Part shown: one piece after another, positions 46,375 through 58,217 of the stretch
Numbering within the stretch: position 1 is the stretch's first letter
How the letters are laid out: every line of letters begins with the position of its first letter
Assembly (NCBI GenBank): GCA_933207985.1
Contig: OW240917.1
Span: 115,086,490-115,150,489, forward strand
From: Pelobates cultripes
Taxonomy: Eukaryota > Chordata > Amphibia > Anura > Pelobatidae
DNA: 64,000 nucleotides
Reading direction: 5' to 3'
Program-made: the position numbers and the translations under genes
Notes under the pieces: model-generated
The model's database searches: none
What the model saw: only the letters and a program-made list of their open reading frames with translations
Told to the model about the DNA's origin: nothing

Positions 46375-46525
46375 CATTATCATTATTTATAAAGCTCGAA
46401 CAAATTCCATAGGTGGAATAACAGAAGTATATGCACAAGACAAATTGAACGCACAGGAGCACCCTGCTCAAAAGAGGTGCTAGAAGGAGTGGAGGAAGGT
46501 GGCACAAGAGGTAAGGTTTTTATAT
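46375..46525 (-). repeat. SINE-like unit, reverse orientation, diverged
   Basis: TATCATTATTTATAAAGCTC, AAATTCCATAGGTGGAATAA and GGAGCACCCTGCTCAAAAG follow the order of the reversed unit at 28285, with more changes. Confidence 0.5.
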
Positions 46526-47090
46526 ATGGGAAAAACTAGATCACTAGAATAGCTTACAATGAAAGGTTAGATTTTTGGACGACCGATTTGCAGTGATTGT
46601 CTGCCTGTAACTGTGTGCATGACTGTCTCTGACTGTATGTGTGACTGTATGCCTGTAACTGTGTGCAGGGCCGCCATCAGGGGGTGACAACCATGATGGT
46701 TGTCACGAGCCCAGCGGCCCTGGGGGGCCCGGCCAAACTGCCGCAGGTGCATTTGCACTGGGGCCCATCAGGTGGCCCAAGCATTTAGGGCCACCTGATG
46801 AGCCCAGTATCTTCAGGGGCCGGTCAGCGCTGTAATTGCGCGACCGGGCCCCTTAAAAAAAAATTGCGGCTGCCCCAAAAATGCTGCTGGGAGGAAGTGA
46901 CGGCCAGTCACTTCCTCCCAGCTTACTCTGCGCGGGGGTAGAGGGAGAGCAGAGGAGAGGACAGGACACAAGGCATCCGCTCCCATCATCCCCAGCCACC
47001 CTTCTGGAGCTTAAAGGTAAGAGGAGGGTGGCTGATAAATGAGGGGTGTGTGTATGTGTCTGCATGTATGTATGTATGTATGCCTTTTTG

Positions 47091-47483
47091 TCAGTATGTC
47101 TGTGTTTGCCTTTTCTTACTTTGCTGGTTCGCATTCTCTTACCTATTTGTGATACTACACAAGGATGCTCTGTTTTATGCTGCTTCTTATTTTCTCTTTT
47201 CAATGAAATGTATTTGCATTCTACCAATGACAGAATAAAATTTAAGTCCTTATGTGGAAACAAGTCAAATGCATTTTGTATACCTTTTCCTGTTTTAGAA
47301 ATATCTAGGCATTGTGAAAGAGATCTAGGCCAGGAGATAAATGATGGGGCTGGAGATGGATTTTTAATCTCTTCAAGTGTGTCTCTCAATGGACACATTC
47401 ATGGACATGAAGTGAGAAAATACACCTGCTTTACTGCTACAATGAGAGAGGCTACTTGAAACATCATACATACAAACATGACA
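47091..47483 (+). other. Non-repetitive segment inside the hAT element, possibly captured
   Basis: About 390 bases of ordinary composition lie between two microsatellite tracts. On the plus strand, a pyrimidine-rich stretch ending CCTTTTCCTGTTTTAG (to 47299) looks like a splice acceptor. It is followed by an open frame, EISRHCERDLGQEIND and ISSSVSLNGHIHGHEVRK, ending TATMREAT and a TGA at 47457-47459. The amino-acid composition looks protein-like, but I recognise no family. It may be a host exon carried by the transposon, or chance. Confidence 0.4.
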
Positions 47484-47591
47484 TGTACGCATGTATGTCT
47501 GTGTATGTATGTATCTATGTCAGTATGCATGTATGTCAGTATGTATGTCTGTGTGTCTATCAGTATGTATATATGTCTGTGTGTGTGTCAG

Positions 47592-47622
<31 letters not shown>

Positions 47623-47940
47623 CAGTATGTTTGTCAGTATGCATGTATGTATCTGTGCATGTATATATCTGTGTGTGTGTGTATGTATGTATATCATATG
47701 TATGTGTATGTATGTCTGTTTGTCAGTATCTATGTATGTCTGTTTGTGTTTGTGTCAGTATGTGAGTATGTATGTACATCAGTGTGTGTCTGTATGTCAG
47801 TGTGTGTGTGTGTGTATCTGTATCTCCTTATGCATGTGTATGTGTCTATATGTGTGTATGTCTGTTTGTGTCTGTTAGTATGTGTGTATCTTTCTGTGTG
47901 TGTGTCTGTTTCCTTTTGTGTCTGTGTGTGTGTATTCCTG
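47484..47940. repeat. Long TGTATG/TGTCTG microsatellite
   Basis: About 450 bases of interrupted TGTATGTATG, TGTCAGTATG and TGTGTGTG units, with a (TA)n core at 47598-47622. All frames through it are cysteine/valine/tyrosine repeats on one strand and histidine/threonine repeats on the other, so none is a gene. Confidence 0.92.
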
Positions 47941-48059
47941 TGGGCGGGATTTGGAGGCGAGCACCCGGGGGCCCAGACCTTGAGCTTTGTTAGGGGCCCC
48001 ACAATTTCTGATGGCGGCCCTGACTGTGTGTGTGTGACTGTCTGCCTGTAAATGTGTGT

Positions 48060-48245
48060 GTGTGGGGCTACAGGGATTTTGTAGAAGGGGGCAGGGGTTT
48101 TGTATTGGGACAGGAGTCTTTATAAGGGGATTGCAGGGGTTTTGTAGATGGGGCGGGACAGAGGTTTTGTAGGAGGGGGTGGGGCACACAAGGGTTTTGT
48201 AGAAGGGGGCTGACAGCGGTTTTGCAAAGTTTCCAAATTTGTTCA
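48060..48245. repeat. Degenerate G-rich tandem repeat
   Basis: GGGGTTTTGTAGAAGGGGGC-type units recur about six times at 28-40-base spacing. One strand is very G-rich. Confidence 0.75.
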
Positions 48246-49050
48246 ATACATTAAAAAAAAAAATGGGGGTGGGGGGTGCCAAATGCTCTAGGTATGCCCC
48301 TGGTTACACCTCTATAATTTATGCGGGTTTTCATTTTAAAATGTATAGATCTCTATCTTAATAATTAGATGCAGAGTAGTAAATTTCACAAATACTTTTC
48401 ATATGCATGGGCTGTTACAACCTAGTCTAACTATGTCAGCCATCACACATGTGTTGATTTTTCCTCTGTCAAGGGCACAATCACTTTAAATCAATGTTGA
48501 CAATGTTTTGAAATTCTACAATTTAATATTTGCTTAATAGTCTGAAAAGTCATTGTAATCAAATGGGTGCCAGATACTTTCACTATATACTGTCAATAAG
48601 CAGTTTAATGTCTGCATAAATTAATAACTAATTCCTATTAACACTTCCACACCACATTACATACAAATTATGTAGTGCTGGATAGCATTTTATAGACATG
48701 AAGCTGAAGAAACAAGATAGAGATTTGACATTTTAACAGTCAGTGCTTGAACTGTCTGCTTCTGATATAAAAACACATTGACACAGGCATGTAGACAGCT
48801 GAACACCTAAAAGTTAGGTGAAATGCATTGTTTAGAACACTGGGGTGACTGTGGAGCCTACAGAGGGTGCAGTGGCAACTGAGTAAAGATCGGTTCTGTG
48901 AGTTACTAAACTTTTTATAAGTTCTGGTATGAGGCAGCAGAGCAGCTATAGGTAATAGCGCAGATCTCTTTTCTATGCTCCCTTTTCTGCGAAGCAAGCC
49001 AATTAAATTTCTACCCCATGTATGGAAATATTCAAGGTATAATACCACCA
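48246..49050. other. Non-coding stretch, nothing recognised
   Basis: A poly(A)/G-rich patch at 48252-48277 may be the end of an old element. The rest is unassigned. Confidence 0.4.
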
Positions 49051-49105
49051 CTATTATTATTATTATTATTGGCATATATATATAGCATCAACTTATACCA
49101 CTAAT
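49051..49105 (-). repeat. SINE/LINE-tail unit, reverse orientation
   Basis: (ATT)n followed by GGCATATATATATAGCATCA and ACTTATACCACTA matches the reversed 5502 unit with changes. Confidence 0.55.
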
Positions 49106-50415
49106 GTTTCATTAAAGTGGCTCTACTACCCCACCCTACAAAAGGAGCATTTAATCAATATAAAATCTTTATGAAATACTCAAATTGACCATTTCGGAAT
49201 TTAAACCCAGTCAGAGAATATATCAAATCAAAATAGAGACTACCTTGTTTTAGTAATTTCTCTCTGCTTGACAAAAAGTCGGAAAGCCAAAGCTTGTCAA
49301 GCCGCAGTGTGCAAGAGTACAACTCCAACATTGGCTTCTGAAGCGCCAGGAGCTGAAGACCATACACAAAATATATTAAAACCATATACATGTACTGTTA
49401 ACCCATTAAAACATTCACATACATTCTTACTTTCATAAGTCCTAACATTTCCAAATTGCTCAATTTAGAGGGTATGGTTATTGGTGTGACAGGCGAATAC
49501 AGCAAAGCTGGTAATAATTAGATAATTAAATAACCTATATGTTGCAATTTATAGAATTGAATGTCATAATTGAGAACAGAGTATTTTATGTACAGAAACC
49601 GGTGTATAAACAAATTTACTGCAGGTTAAACGCATATCACAGTGGATTTCATTACCCTTAAAAAGAGAGAGATGGGAGATGAGCATTTGAGAGGTATGAA
49701 GGTATATCCCGCCCCAACTCCAGTGGGGTGGTAAAAGTGGCCAGACCAGTGACGCAAATTGCGTGTACCAAATTTTGGTACAGACAATGGGATGAGAGCA
49801 GGGCCATGCCAACTCCAGAAATGCCCGCCCAGAGCGCCAAACACTAAATACATGTTATATTGACAGAATGTTAAACCTTTTTTGTAGCTGACAGTGAAAT
49901 TTATTGAGAATGCTAAGAGAGATAATCACACCCTTTAATTTATTATTTGGGGAAAAATATTCCTTATTGCGCTTTTTCTGTCACATTGTATTCTTATTAC
50001 ATTTTGTAAAACTGCACCTTTTAATAAATGTTTCTTCCATTGTCAGATTGCTGGATTTCCTGTGATTAGTCAGGAGCTTTCATTGTTATCCTATTTGTTT
50101 TATTGTGAAACACATTAAAAAGTCTTTCAAATAGCAACAAAAAAAAAAGAGATATTGGAGAATATCATTCAATGTTTTTGTTACTAGTACAAAAATACAG
50201 ATTGCAAAGAATGCAGCTCAAAAACTAACACAACCATACTTTTTAAACAAATTTAACAGTAACCAAATGCATTTACTGGAATATCCATTTTCACTGAAAG
50301 TTATCATTTGTACACAGGGACTTGTTAGATCAAACGCCATGTTTAGGTATATTCACTTAACTTGTAAAATATATGCACAAGTGAATAACTCTTAAAATAT
50401 GTCCAACTCTGCCAA
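49106..50415. other. Non-coding stretch, nothing recognised
   Basis: Several overlapping frames on the minus strand at 49564-49853 have no domain. A perfect small palindrome, GTACCAAATTTTGGTAC, lies at 49766-49782. The sequence at 49900-50130 reads like possible conserved non-coding DNA. Confidence 0.4.
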
Positions 50416-50827
50416 TTAAATGGATTCTATAGTGTTAGGAATACAAATCTGTGTTCCTAACACTATAGTGCCCTCTGGTCTCGCCCTCCCCTTCCCTCCC
50501 CCGGCAGCTAAAGGGTTAAAAAATCCTCTAGTCACAAATGTTCCTCTGCACTGAGTCAGCGCTCTGCTTCCTCTGACATCATCCAGGGGGGGCTAATGCG
50601 CATGGATGGTGAACCATGCCAGTGCAGTCAGGTGACTAAAAGTCGGTTAGCCACATGGAAGGGCCCATCAGACAGTCACGAGAGGCAGTCTTAGTCTTTC
50701 AATGTAATTATTGCAGTTTCTCAAAAACTGCAATGATTTACATTGCAGGACTAAGTAGGACTGGAACACTGCACCCAGATCACTTTACTGATATTAAGTG
50801 GTCTAGGTGACTATAATGTCCATTTAA
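50416..50827. mobile_element. T2/Kolobok-like MITE, diverged but complete
   Basis: TTAA then ATGGATTCTATAGTGTTAGG with a hairpin (GTGTTAGGAATACA and complement) at the left matches GACTATAATGTCCA then TTTAA at the right. The interior has the 'cagtttctcaaaaactg' palindrome. Confidence 0.78.
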
Positions 50828-52574
50828 GCTTAAACTTTGCAAATTGTCTGTCAACTTGAAAAAAAAAAGATTGATGTTTAATAGAACCCCACTCACTATT
50901 TAATACCTCTATTAGCTAATAATATTTAAACTTTTGTCATTAGTAGATATAAACATCAATCTCAAAACCGTCCAATAACCCCAAACCTTCCAACATATCA
51001 AATGAACAAAGAAAGACACTTTTATTTTAGAGGTGTAGCTGGGTGTGTAGCCATGAGCGGAGCTGTTTTAAGAAAATTTAGCTGACTTACTAATAACAAT
51101 TTATGCAACTAAAATGTTATTTACAACAATGTATCTTATTTAAATGTAAATAAAGATACATTACTATGAGTAATATTGCTGCGGAGCTCTATTATATGCT
51201 CCGACACATCGACAATATTGAGCTCTTAGAAAAGAGGGACATGAGGACAGAAAAGTCGGGCAGATGGAGATGGATTTGGGCCCAAAATAGGGACTGTCCC
51301 TCCTAAATAGGGACATTTAGGAGATCTGCCAAACCAGAGGGGGAGTCGCAAATAAACTCCATCTAATTTATTTTTTGGGGGGTGGGGTGTTCAGCCGAAA
51401 CTGTATGCGGCCTGCATTTCTGCTCACTCTCACAGAGCTCTGAATATGGAAAGCTCTGGATGGCTTGATAGACTGTCAGCTCAGTGTGCAAAGCTAACAT
51501 GCTGCTTTCAGGCCTGCACATCATCAGTGACACAAATTGCATCACTAGCATGGCTCCCATTCAGCCCCATCCCTCCCTTCTCAATTGCATACCTCTCAAT
51601 TTTGGGTGCTAAATAGATAATTTTATGGAGGTAACTCCATTGGTTGCACTTCTATGTATCTGCATTGTAATATATATGTATGTGTGTGATATAATCAATA
51701 AACGTTCACCTGCGATTCCGTATAGTACAGAGGTATCTGCCATCAATCATCATGCAGAGAAAATCACTGCATACAGTAATAAGAGCTTAATGATAAACCA
51801 GCACATTTTCTTCTAAGCGTTCTATCAGTGCCAGCGGGGTAACAGTAGTCAGTGCTTGGAAAGCCTCCGTTCCTTTTAGCTAGAGATTCCCTGACTCCCA
51901 GGTGTGCACAATGAAACCATATCAGTATGTCTAGCTGCCAGTATTATATGGGTGACTGACTAATCTCTCCTCTTAAAAGAGAAAATATGCTTGTTTCAAA
52001 TTATGTCATACATTAATAAGACAATGTTAACCTTCTGGGTTTTTCTACTATCTATGTGCCTGGTCACTGTTTAAAATCTATTGCTATTATTTATATATAT
52101 ATATACACTATTTCAAATATTTTGAAGATGGTTATCGTGGTTCTTGTCTGTTTAGGTTTACCTCATGCAAAAATACAAATATCCTTCTGTATTAAGGATG
52201 CATATGTCTCTTGATCCAGCTGTGCCTATAAACATAATCCAGATGAATTACCCAAAAGCATTGAAACTGGACTAAACTAAAGATAGATATTAAGAAACAA
52301 TTTTTATTTTTTAATGTTTTTTTATTTTTTAGGCACCAAAAGCCACACTCATACTCAAAAACATTAGCTTGCAGTACCATTCACTAGACTATAGGGTTAA
52401 AAGGAGATAGGAAGCAACAATGCATGGCTGCTGATTGGAGGCAATATTACAATTCTGACTCTGATAACTGATTCCTTGTAACAATTATACAAAACATTAA
52501 CATGATGTTGTAGGCAGTCCCACTAACCAGAGCGCCAAAAGACACATTAGAAGGTGAATAACTTTTCCTTTTTT
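50828..52574. other. Unassigned non-coding DNA
   Basis: The phrase around 51230-51320 (gatttgggcccaaaatagg, actgtccctcctaaataggg) resembles 35865, so part is an interspersed repeat. Nothing else is recognised. Confidence 0.4.
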
Positions 52575-52715
52575 TTGTCAAAGCCAATTTAACATTTAAG
52601 GTAAACATAGCAACTTTCTATAATTCAGCTATGCTTCCAATTAGGTTACTTTGGGCATACATTTGAAAGTCACTTTCAATTCTCACCTTAGCGAATAACC
52701 CTGTAAATGTTTGTT
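52575..52715 (-). repeat. Interspersed repeat fragment ('TTATTCACTAAA' family)
   Basis: Reverse complement reads GGTTATTCGCTAAGGTGAGA AT and GCCCAAAGTAACCTAATTGG, matching 28845 and 63245. Confidence 0.5.
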
Positions 52716-52748
52716 TTCTGTGCAGCAAATCACACTATATAGCTTTAT

Positions 52749-54059
52749 TTAATCCCTTCAGGATGGAGTCAATAGTGCACGTTCTGATCAAAACAAAACG
52801 TAAACAAAAACTGGAATTTGCGCTATATGTCTGTTCAACCGTAATTCACCGCTGTCACATTAAGTGCACCCACACTTATTATATATCATTTTGTTCAGGA
52901 GAAACAGGGCTTTAATTTATCATTAACTATTAATGTATGGAATATAATTTATTATGAATAAAATTAAAAAAAAAGTGAGAAAATAAGATTTTTTTTTCCG
53001 TCTGACATTTTAGCTGTGAATGTTATAATACTGTTAGGTTTTACTGCAAAAAAAGGCACATATTTGTAATCAGCAATGTCTCACGAGTACACCAGTACCC
53101 CCCAATAACAGGTTTTATGGTGTTTTGGAAAGTTACAGGGTCAAATACAGAACGTTCCATTTTCAAATTGAAATTTGCCAGATTAGTAATGTTACCTTTG
53201 AGACGGTGTGGTAACCCAGGAATGAGAATTACCCCCATAATGGCATACCATTTGAAAAAGTAGACAACCCAAGGTATTGAAAGTGGGGTATGTTTAGTCT
53301 TTTTTAGTAGCCACTTAGTCATAAACACTGTCCAAGGTTAGCGTTCATATTTGTTTTTGTGTGAAAAAAGCAAAAAAAATAATATTTGGCCAGTGTTTGT
53401 GACTAAGTGGCTACTAAAAAAGGCTGGACATACCCAACTTGCAATACCTTGGGTTGTTTACCTTTGCAAATGGTATGCCATCAAGGGGGTAATTCTCATT
53501 CCTGGGCTACCATACGCTCTCAAAGGCAGCATAACCAATCTGGCAAATTTCAATGTCAAAAAAATGAAATGCAAGCCTTATATGTGACTCTCTAACTTTC
53601 CAAAACACCATAAAACCTGTACATGGGGGGTACTGTTATTCTAGGGAGACTTCACTAAACACAAATATTAGTGTTTTAAAACAGTAAAACATATTACAAC
53701 AATAATATAGTCCATAAAAGTGCAGTTCATTTGTAAAAAATGCAAAAAACTTCACTTTTACTTAAAATATCATCGTTGTAATACAATTTACCAGTTTGAA
53801 AGACTAATATTTGAGTTCAGCGAAGTCTCCCAAGTAAAACAGTACCCCCTATGTACAGGTTTTATGGTGTCTTGGAGAGTTACAGGGTCAAATATAGTGC
53901 TTGCAAATTAAATTCTCTGCACTTTCTCCCTGTGTTGTCAGGCATGTCAATCACATTTTAATTAATCAAATCACATAATTATGTTAAAAGATTACTTAAA
54001 TATACATGTAGAATTTTAATATATATGCATTTATATGTATTTAAATTCTACGTGTATAC
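52749..54059. mobile_element. Multi-palindromic DNA element, left part
   Basis: It starts TTAATCCCTTCAGGATGG, a TTAA-CCCTT end like the short palindromic MITEs. A roughly 300-base segment (53041-53340) is repeated in inverted orientation at 53351-53690. A shorter third copy in the first orientation is at 53790-53930. A further palindrome links 53640-53730 with 53745-53830. AT-rich inverted repeats close the part at 54000-54059. The matching frames on opposite strands at 53041-53328 and 53351-53587 exist only because the arms are inverted copies, so I do not call them genes. Confidence 0.75.
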
Positions 54060-54442
54060 TTTTTTTTTTTTTTTACAGTATAATGTGCATACATATAAAA
54101 CATTTCACAATCAAATAAATTGTAAACAAAGACAATTACAGGGAGACAATTATAAAGTATTACAATGCTTGTAGCGCTAGAACATTAATATACATCATTC
54201 TTGTTCTCCGCTTAAAATATTTCCAACCTTTAAACTACAATAGAGAAAGAAAGTGTCAAAAACATACAACAAAGTAGCCTACACTTTCCTCTCTATTGCT
54301 AGACTAATATTACACACTTACACAGACAAAACATAACAACGAAAAAGTTGACAATGATTCCATGATATTTGATATAACCTTCCTAACACCTATTTACTAC
54401 CACCCTTTCAGGGGACTCCTTTTTATCAATAAGTAGACTATC

Positions 54443-57400
54443 TTATATTAAATTTTCAAGAATCTTTATCCATTTATCCCATATCTCAAATAGACGGGTA
54501 TTAATGTTTAAACTAGATGCTATACCCCTTTCTATTTTACATTGGGTTATAATAATTGTCTTAATATGTGGCCATGTATCAATTAGGGTTTTTTTTCCAA
54601 TTTTTGGCTATGGACATCTTAAAGGCCATCAGAGCATGCATCAATAGGCATTTCTTATCTTTAGTCAGTAGCGGTAAATTTAAATGTAAAAGCAAAGTAT
54701 CTGGGGTCCAGATATGCGTGATGTTCAAAAGAGTATTTATATGGCCCATAAAATGCTCCCATGCTGCTTTAATTGGAGGACACTCCCACCATATATGCAA
54801 TTCATTTGCCCCCTCGCTACCACATCTCCAACATCTAGAAGACTTTCCTTAGAGAATTTCTGAATCTTATTTGGAGTCATATACCAACGGTTTAAAAGCT
54901 TATAATGAGCCTCCCTGATATTTAAGCAATGTACCAGAGAGTAGACTGTACTTATTCCAATCCTTTATATTCATTTCTATTGAGAGATCTCTTTCCCATT
55001 TACTTTTTGCTAAGGGCTGGACAAACCCTTTTATGCTTTTCATGATCACTACACATCTAGTTAATATTTTTATATCCTTCTCTGAATCTATCAACGCATT
55101 TAATTTGGCTACTGAAGGTGACTTTGAAATACCGCCAAGGAAACTTTGTAAAAAGCTCCTGATCCTTATATATTTAAAAGTCTGTGAAGAAGAAAGACCA
55201 TAAATTCTCTGTAACTCTGGAAAGGAAATAATCCTACTCCCCTCTAGTATATCCTCTATTTTTTTGATCCCCTTACCAAGCCATTCTGTTATATTCAAAT
55301 TTTTTATCCAGACCTCTAGACTTTTAAAGGGCAAAACTGGTAATATTTTATTTTTTAGTTCTAATTGATTTTTAAAATAAGACCAAAATTTTACTAGCGG
55401 TTTTGTTATCAAATTGTCCATAAAACAACCTATATTTCTATTTGGACTTTTATTTCTTAAGGGCCACATTAATTCTACAATATTATATGGGATAGTAATA
55501 TCTTCCCCCTCTATTTCAAACCAATTCTGTGAGATTTTATCTTGTTTGATTAGGGGAAGGGTGTGCATTAATTGAGCTGCTTGATGGTATAAAAAAATAT
55601 TTGGGAACCCAATACCTCCATGCTTATATTTCATATATACAAGATCCTGGCCTAATCTGGGTTTCTTCTGAAGCCATACATAATCTCTAAAGATCTTATT
55701 TATAAGTTTTAGTTGTTGGGGCTGCATCTGTATTAGAATCATCCTCAAAAGATATATGAACCTAGGGAAAATATATGCCTTAATAAAGTTAACCCTACCC
55801 CACCAGGATAACTGCATAGAATTCCACTGTTTTAACAAGTGAGTACATTCTCCAATCAAAGGGATTACATTAGCCAACATTATATTACCAGGATTTTTCA
55901 CTATATTAATCCCCAGATAAACAAAACCCTTTTTTTCCCATCTAAAGTCAAAAAATTTAGTTAAATATTGATAATCTTCCTCTTTCATGTAGAAGGGTAA
56001 TACCGTCGTTTTTTGAACATTCAGTTTATAATTTGACAGTCGACTATATCTTTCAATTACCTGCATGACTGCTACTACTGACTTAGTTGGATTAGTTAAG
56101 GTTAGTAAAGTGTCATCCGCATATTGGCATATCTTAAAATGTTTATCTCTCTTTTTAAACCCAGATATTTCGACATTATTTTGTATTTCATATGCCAAAG
56201 GTTCAGCAGTTAAAATATAAAGCAGCGGGGATAAAGGACAACCTTGTCGGGTACCATTCGAAACCATAAACCAATCAGATTTAATCCTGCCCCCGACAAT
56301 CCTGCTGGATGGTACAGAATAACAAGCCAAAATTGCCGACATAATCTGCCCTGCAAACCCAAAAGCTTTAAGAGTTGCTTTCATAAAATTCCAGCTGACC
56401 CTATCAAAAGCCTTTTCTCCGTCTAAGGCCATCGTTAGAAAAGGAATTTTGTTCATATGGATCTTAGAAAATATATTTAATATCTTCCTAATATGGTTAG
56501 AAGACGACCTACCTGGTATAAACCCTACCTGATCTTCTGAGATCAGGGAGGAGATTATATTCTTAATTCTTTTAGCAATAACAGAAGCGTAAATTTTATA
56601 ATCATTATTTAATAAAGCTATTGGGCGATAATTAGTGATTTCTTCTGAGTTTTTATTATTTTTTAAAATAGGTAAAATATTTGCGGCCAGCAATTCTTTA
56701 GGTAAATTACCTGTAGTCATCGCCAGGTTGTAACAATCAACCATTCTCTGAATCAACCTATCCTTATATGTTTTAAAGAAGGAATCTGTAAATCCATCTG
56801 GACCTGGAGCTTTATTTTTTTTCATATCATCAATAGCGTCAAAAACTTCTTTATAAGAAATCTCTATATTCAATTGTCCTAATTGGTGATCATCCAGCTT
56901 GGGCAGGTGAATATTCAAAAAATACCTATCGATCTCCTCTTGTGAAAATATAACTGGTAGGTTATACAGTTTATAATAATAATTTCTAAATACTTCTCCA
57001 ATTTTTTTAGGGTCTAATATTATTTAATTTCCCTGTTTTATTTTTGTAATTAATTTATTTTTTTGTAAATTTTTAACTTTGTTGGTAAGTAATTTATCGG
57101 CCTTATTTCCCCTATAATAATAATTTATTTTCATATATTGAAGATTTCTGTTTATTTTAGAGATCATAATTTCATTTATTTTATTTTCTATTATCCTAAT
57201 TTGATTCGAGATAATTCTTGTAGGTGTCATAATATTTTTTTTATAACATTCACTTAGTTCGATATATAGACTTGAAAGGGATTCCTGTCGCATTTTCTTG
57301 GACTCAGCTTCTAAACTAATAAGGTGCCCCCTTATGACGCTTTTAAATGCGCACCACTTTGTAACTGAGGACACTTCGTTGTTGTCGTTATCCTGCCAAT

Positions 57401-58217
57401 ACAGGTCTATAGCCTTTGCAATCTGTTCCCTATTAATTTTAGGTATTAGTAACTTGTCATTTAATTTCCAATCTGGCCTTTGCTTTAAAAATGTATTCTT
57501 TAATTGTATTTTGACCATATTATGTTCAGACCATGTTACCGTGATTATATTAGAAGATTTCACATTTTCTATCAGATTTCGATCTCCAAGTATGAAATCA
57601 ATTCTTGAATAAGAACAATGAGTCTTACTAAAGCATGTGAAATCTTTCTCTGTAGGGTGAAAAATCCTCCAACAATCATAAAGAGCTTCATTTTGTATTA
57701 TATTCCTGATTTTTTTTGCCTGATTTATAGCATTCCTCGAGGGAATTTTAGACTTTTCAGACTGTCTGTCCATATTGGGATCAGTTACCAAATTGAAGTC
57801 GCCCATAACTAAAGTATGGCCTTGTTTGATTTTATTTAGTTGCGCAAAAAATTTATATAAAAACTGTATCTGAGAGGTGTTTGGGGCATAAATATTAGCA
57901 AATGTATAAAGTTTATCTTCTATTGTGCATACTACAATAATCCACCTTCCCATCGGATCAATCTTAGAATAGATAATCGAAACGTTTAATGTTGAAGAGA
58001 AGAAAATAGCTACTCCCCTCTTTTTTTTATCTTTACAGGAAGAGCATACCGAACTAGGGAAATCTTTAAATCGAAATTTCCCCTCTTCTGTTCTTCTCCA
58101 ATGGGTCTCTTGAATGCCTGCAACTTGCGCATTTTCTCTTCTAATATGGTCAGCTAGGAGTTTCCTTTTTTGTGGAGAATTCAGGCCTTGTGCATTAATA
58201 GAAACTACATTAAACAT
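54443..58217 (-). pseudogene. L1-type ORF2: APE endonuclease plus reverse transcriptase
   Basis: ORF2p nicks target DNA and reverse-transcribes the element RNA. Start ATG 58217 opens directly on MFNVVSINAQGLN. Endonuclease motifs by residue: N8, QETHW with E37, IYAPN (109-113), GDFN with D140/N142, SRIDFILGD with D207, and SEHNM at 230-234, where the usual SDH aspartate is glutamate. Reverse transcriptase motifs: KAPGPDGF, NYRPIALLN, DQVGFIPGRSS, ALDGEKAFDRVSW, GTRQGCPLSPLLY and YADD at about residue 699. A C-x2-C-x8-H-x4-C zinc-knuckle (CWRC...HIWWEC) is near 54800. Lesions: one in-frame TAA at 57024-57026, frameshifts near 54910, 54840 and 54590. Without them the frame would run to 54443, about 1258 codons, a usual L1 length. 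Confidence 0.9.

Larger units (their letters stand above)
46658..48030. mobile_element. hAT-type non-autonomous transposon with 8-bp target duplication
   Basis: Terminal inverted repeats CAGGGCCGCCATCAG (46666-46680) and CTGATGGCGGCCCTG (48008-48022) match perfectly. Each is flanked by ACTGTGTG (46658-46665 and 48023-48030), the 8-bp duplication expected for hAT. The flank is itself repeat-like, so the match is slightly less telling. Inside are a GC-rich segment with an AGTGAC..GTCACTTCCTCCCAGC inverted repeat (46889-46920), a short GTAT tract, a non-repetitive segment, and a long TG-rich microsatellite. No transposase is present. Confidence 0.88.

Noticed and set aside
47456..48051. Long cysteine/valine/tyrosine-rich frames
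   Set aside because: They are translations of a TGTATG/TGTCTG microsatellite; all three frames and the opposite strand are open for the same reason.
53041..53587. Two similar proteins on opposite strands (WLLKK, IPWVVY, GVILIPGLP)
   Set aside because: The similarity comes from inverted repeat arms of a DNA element. Neither frame has a known domain or extends past the arms.
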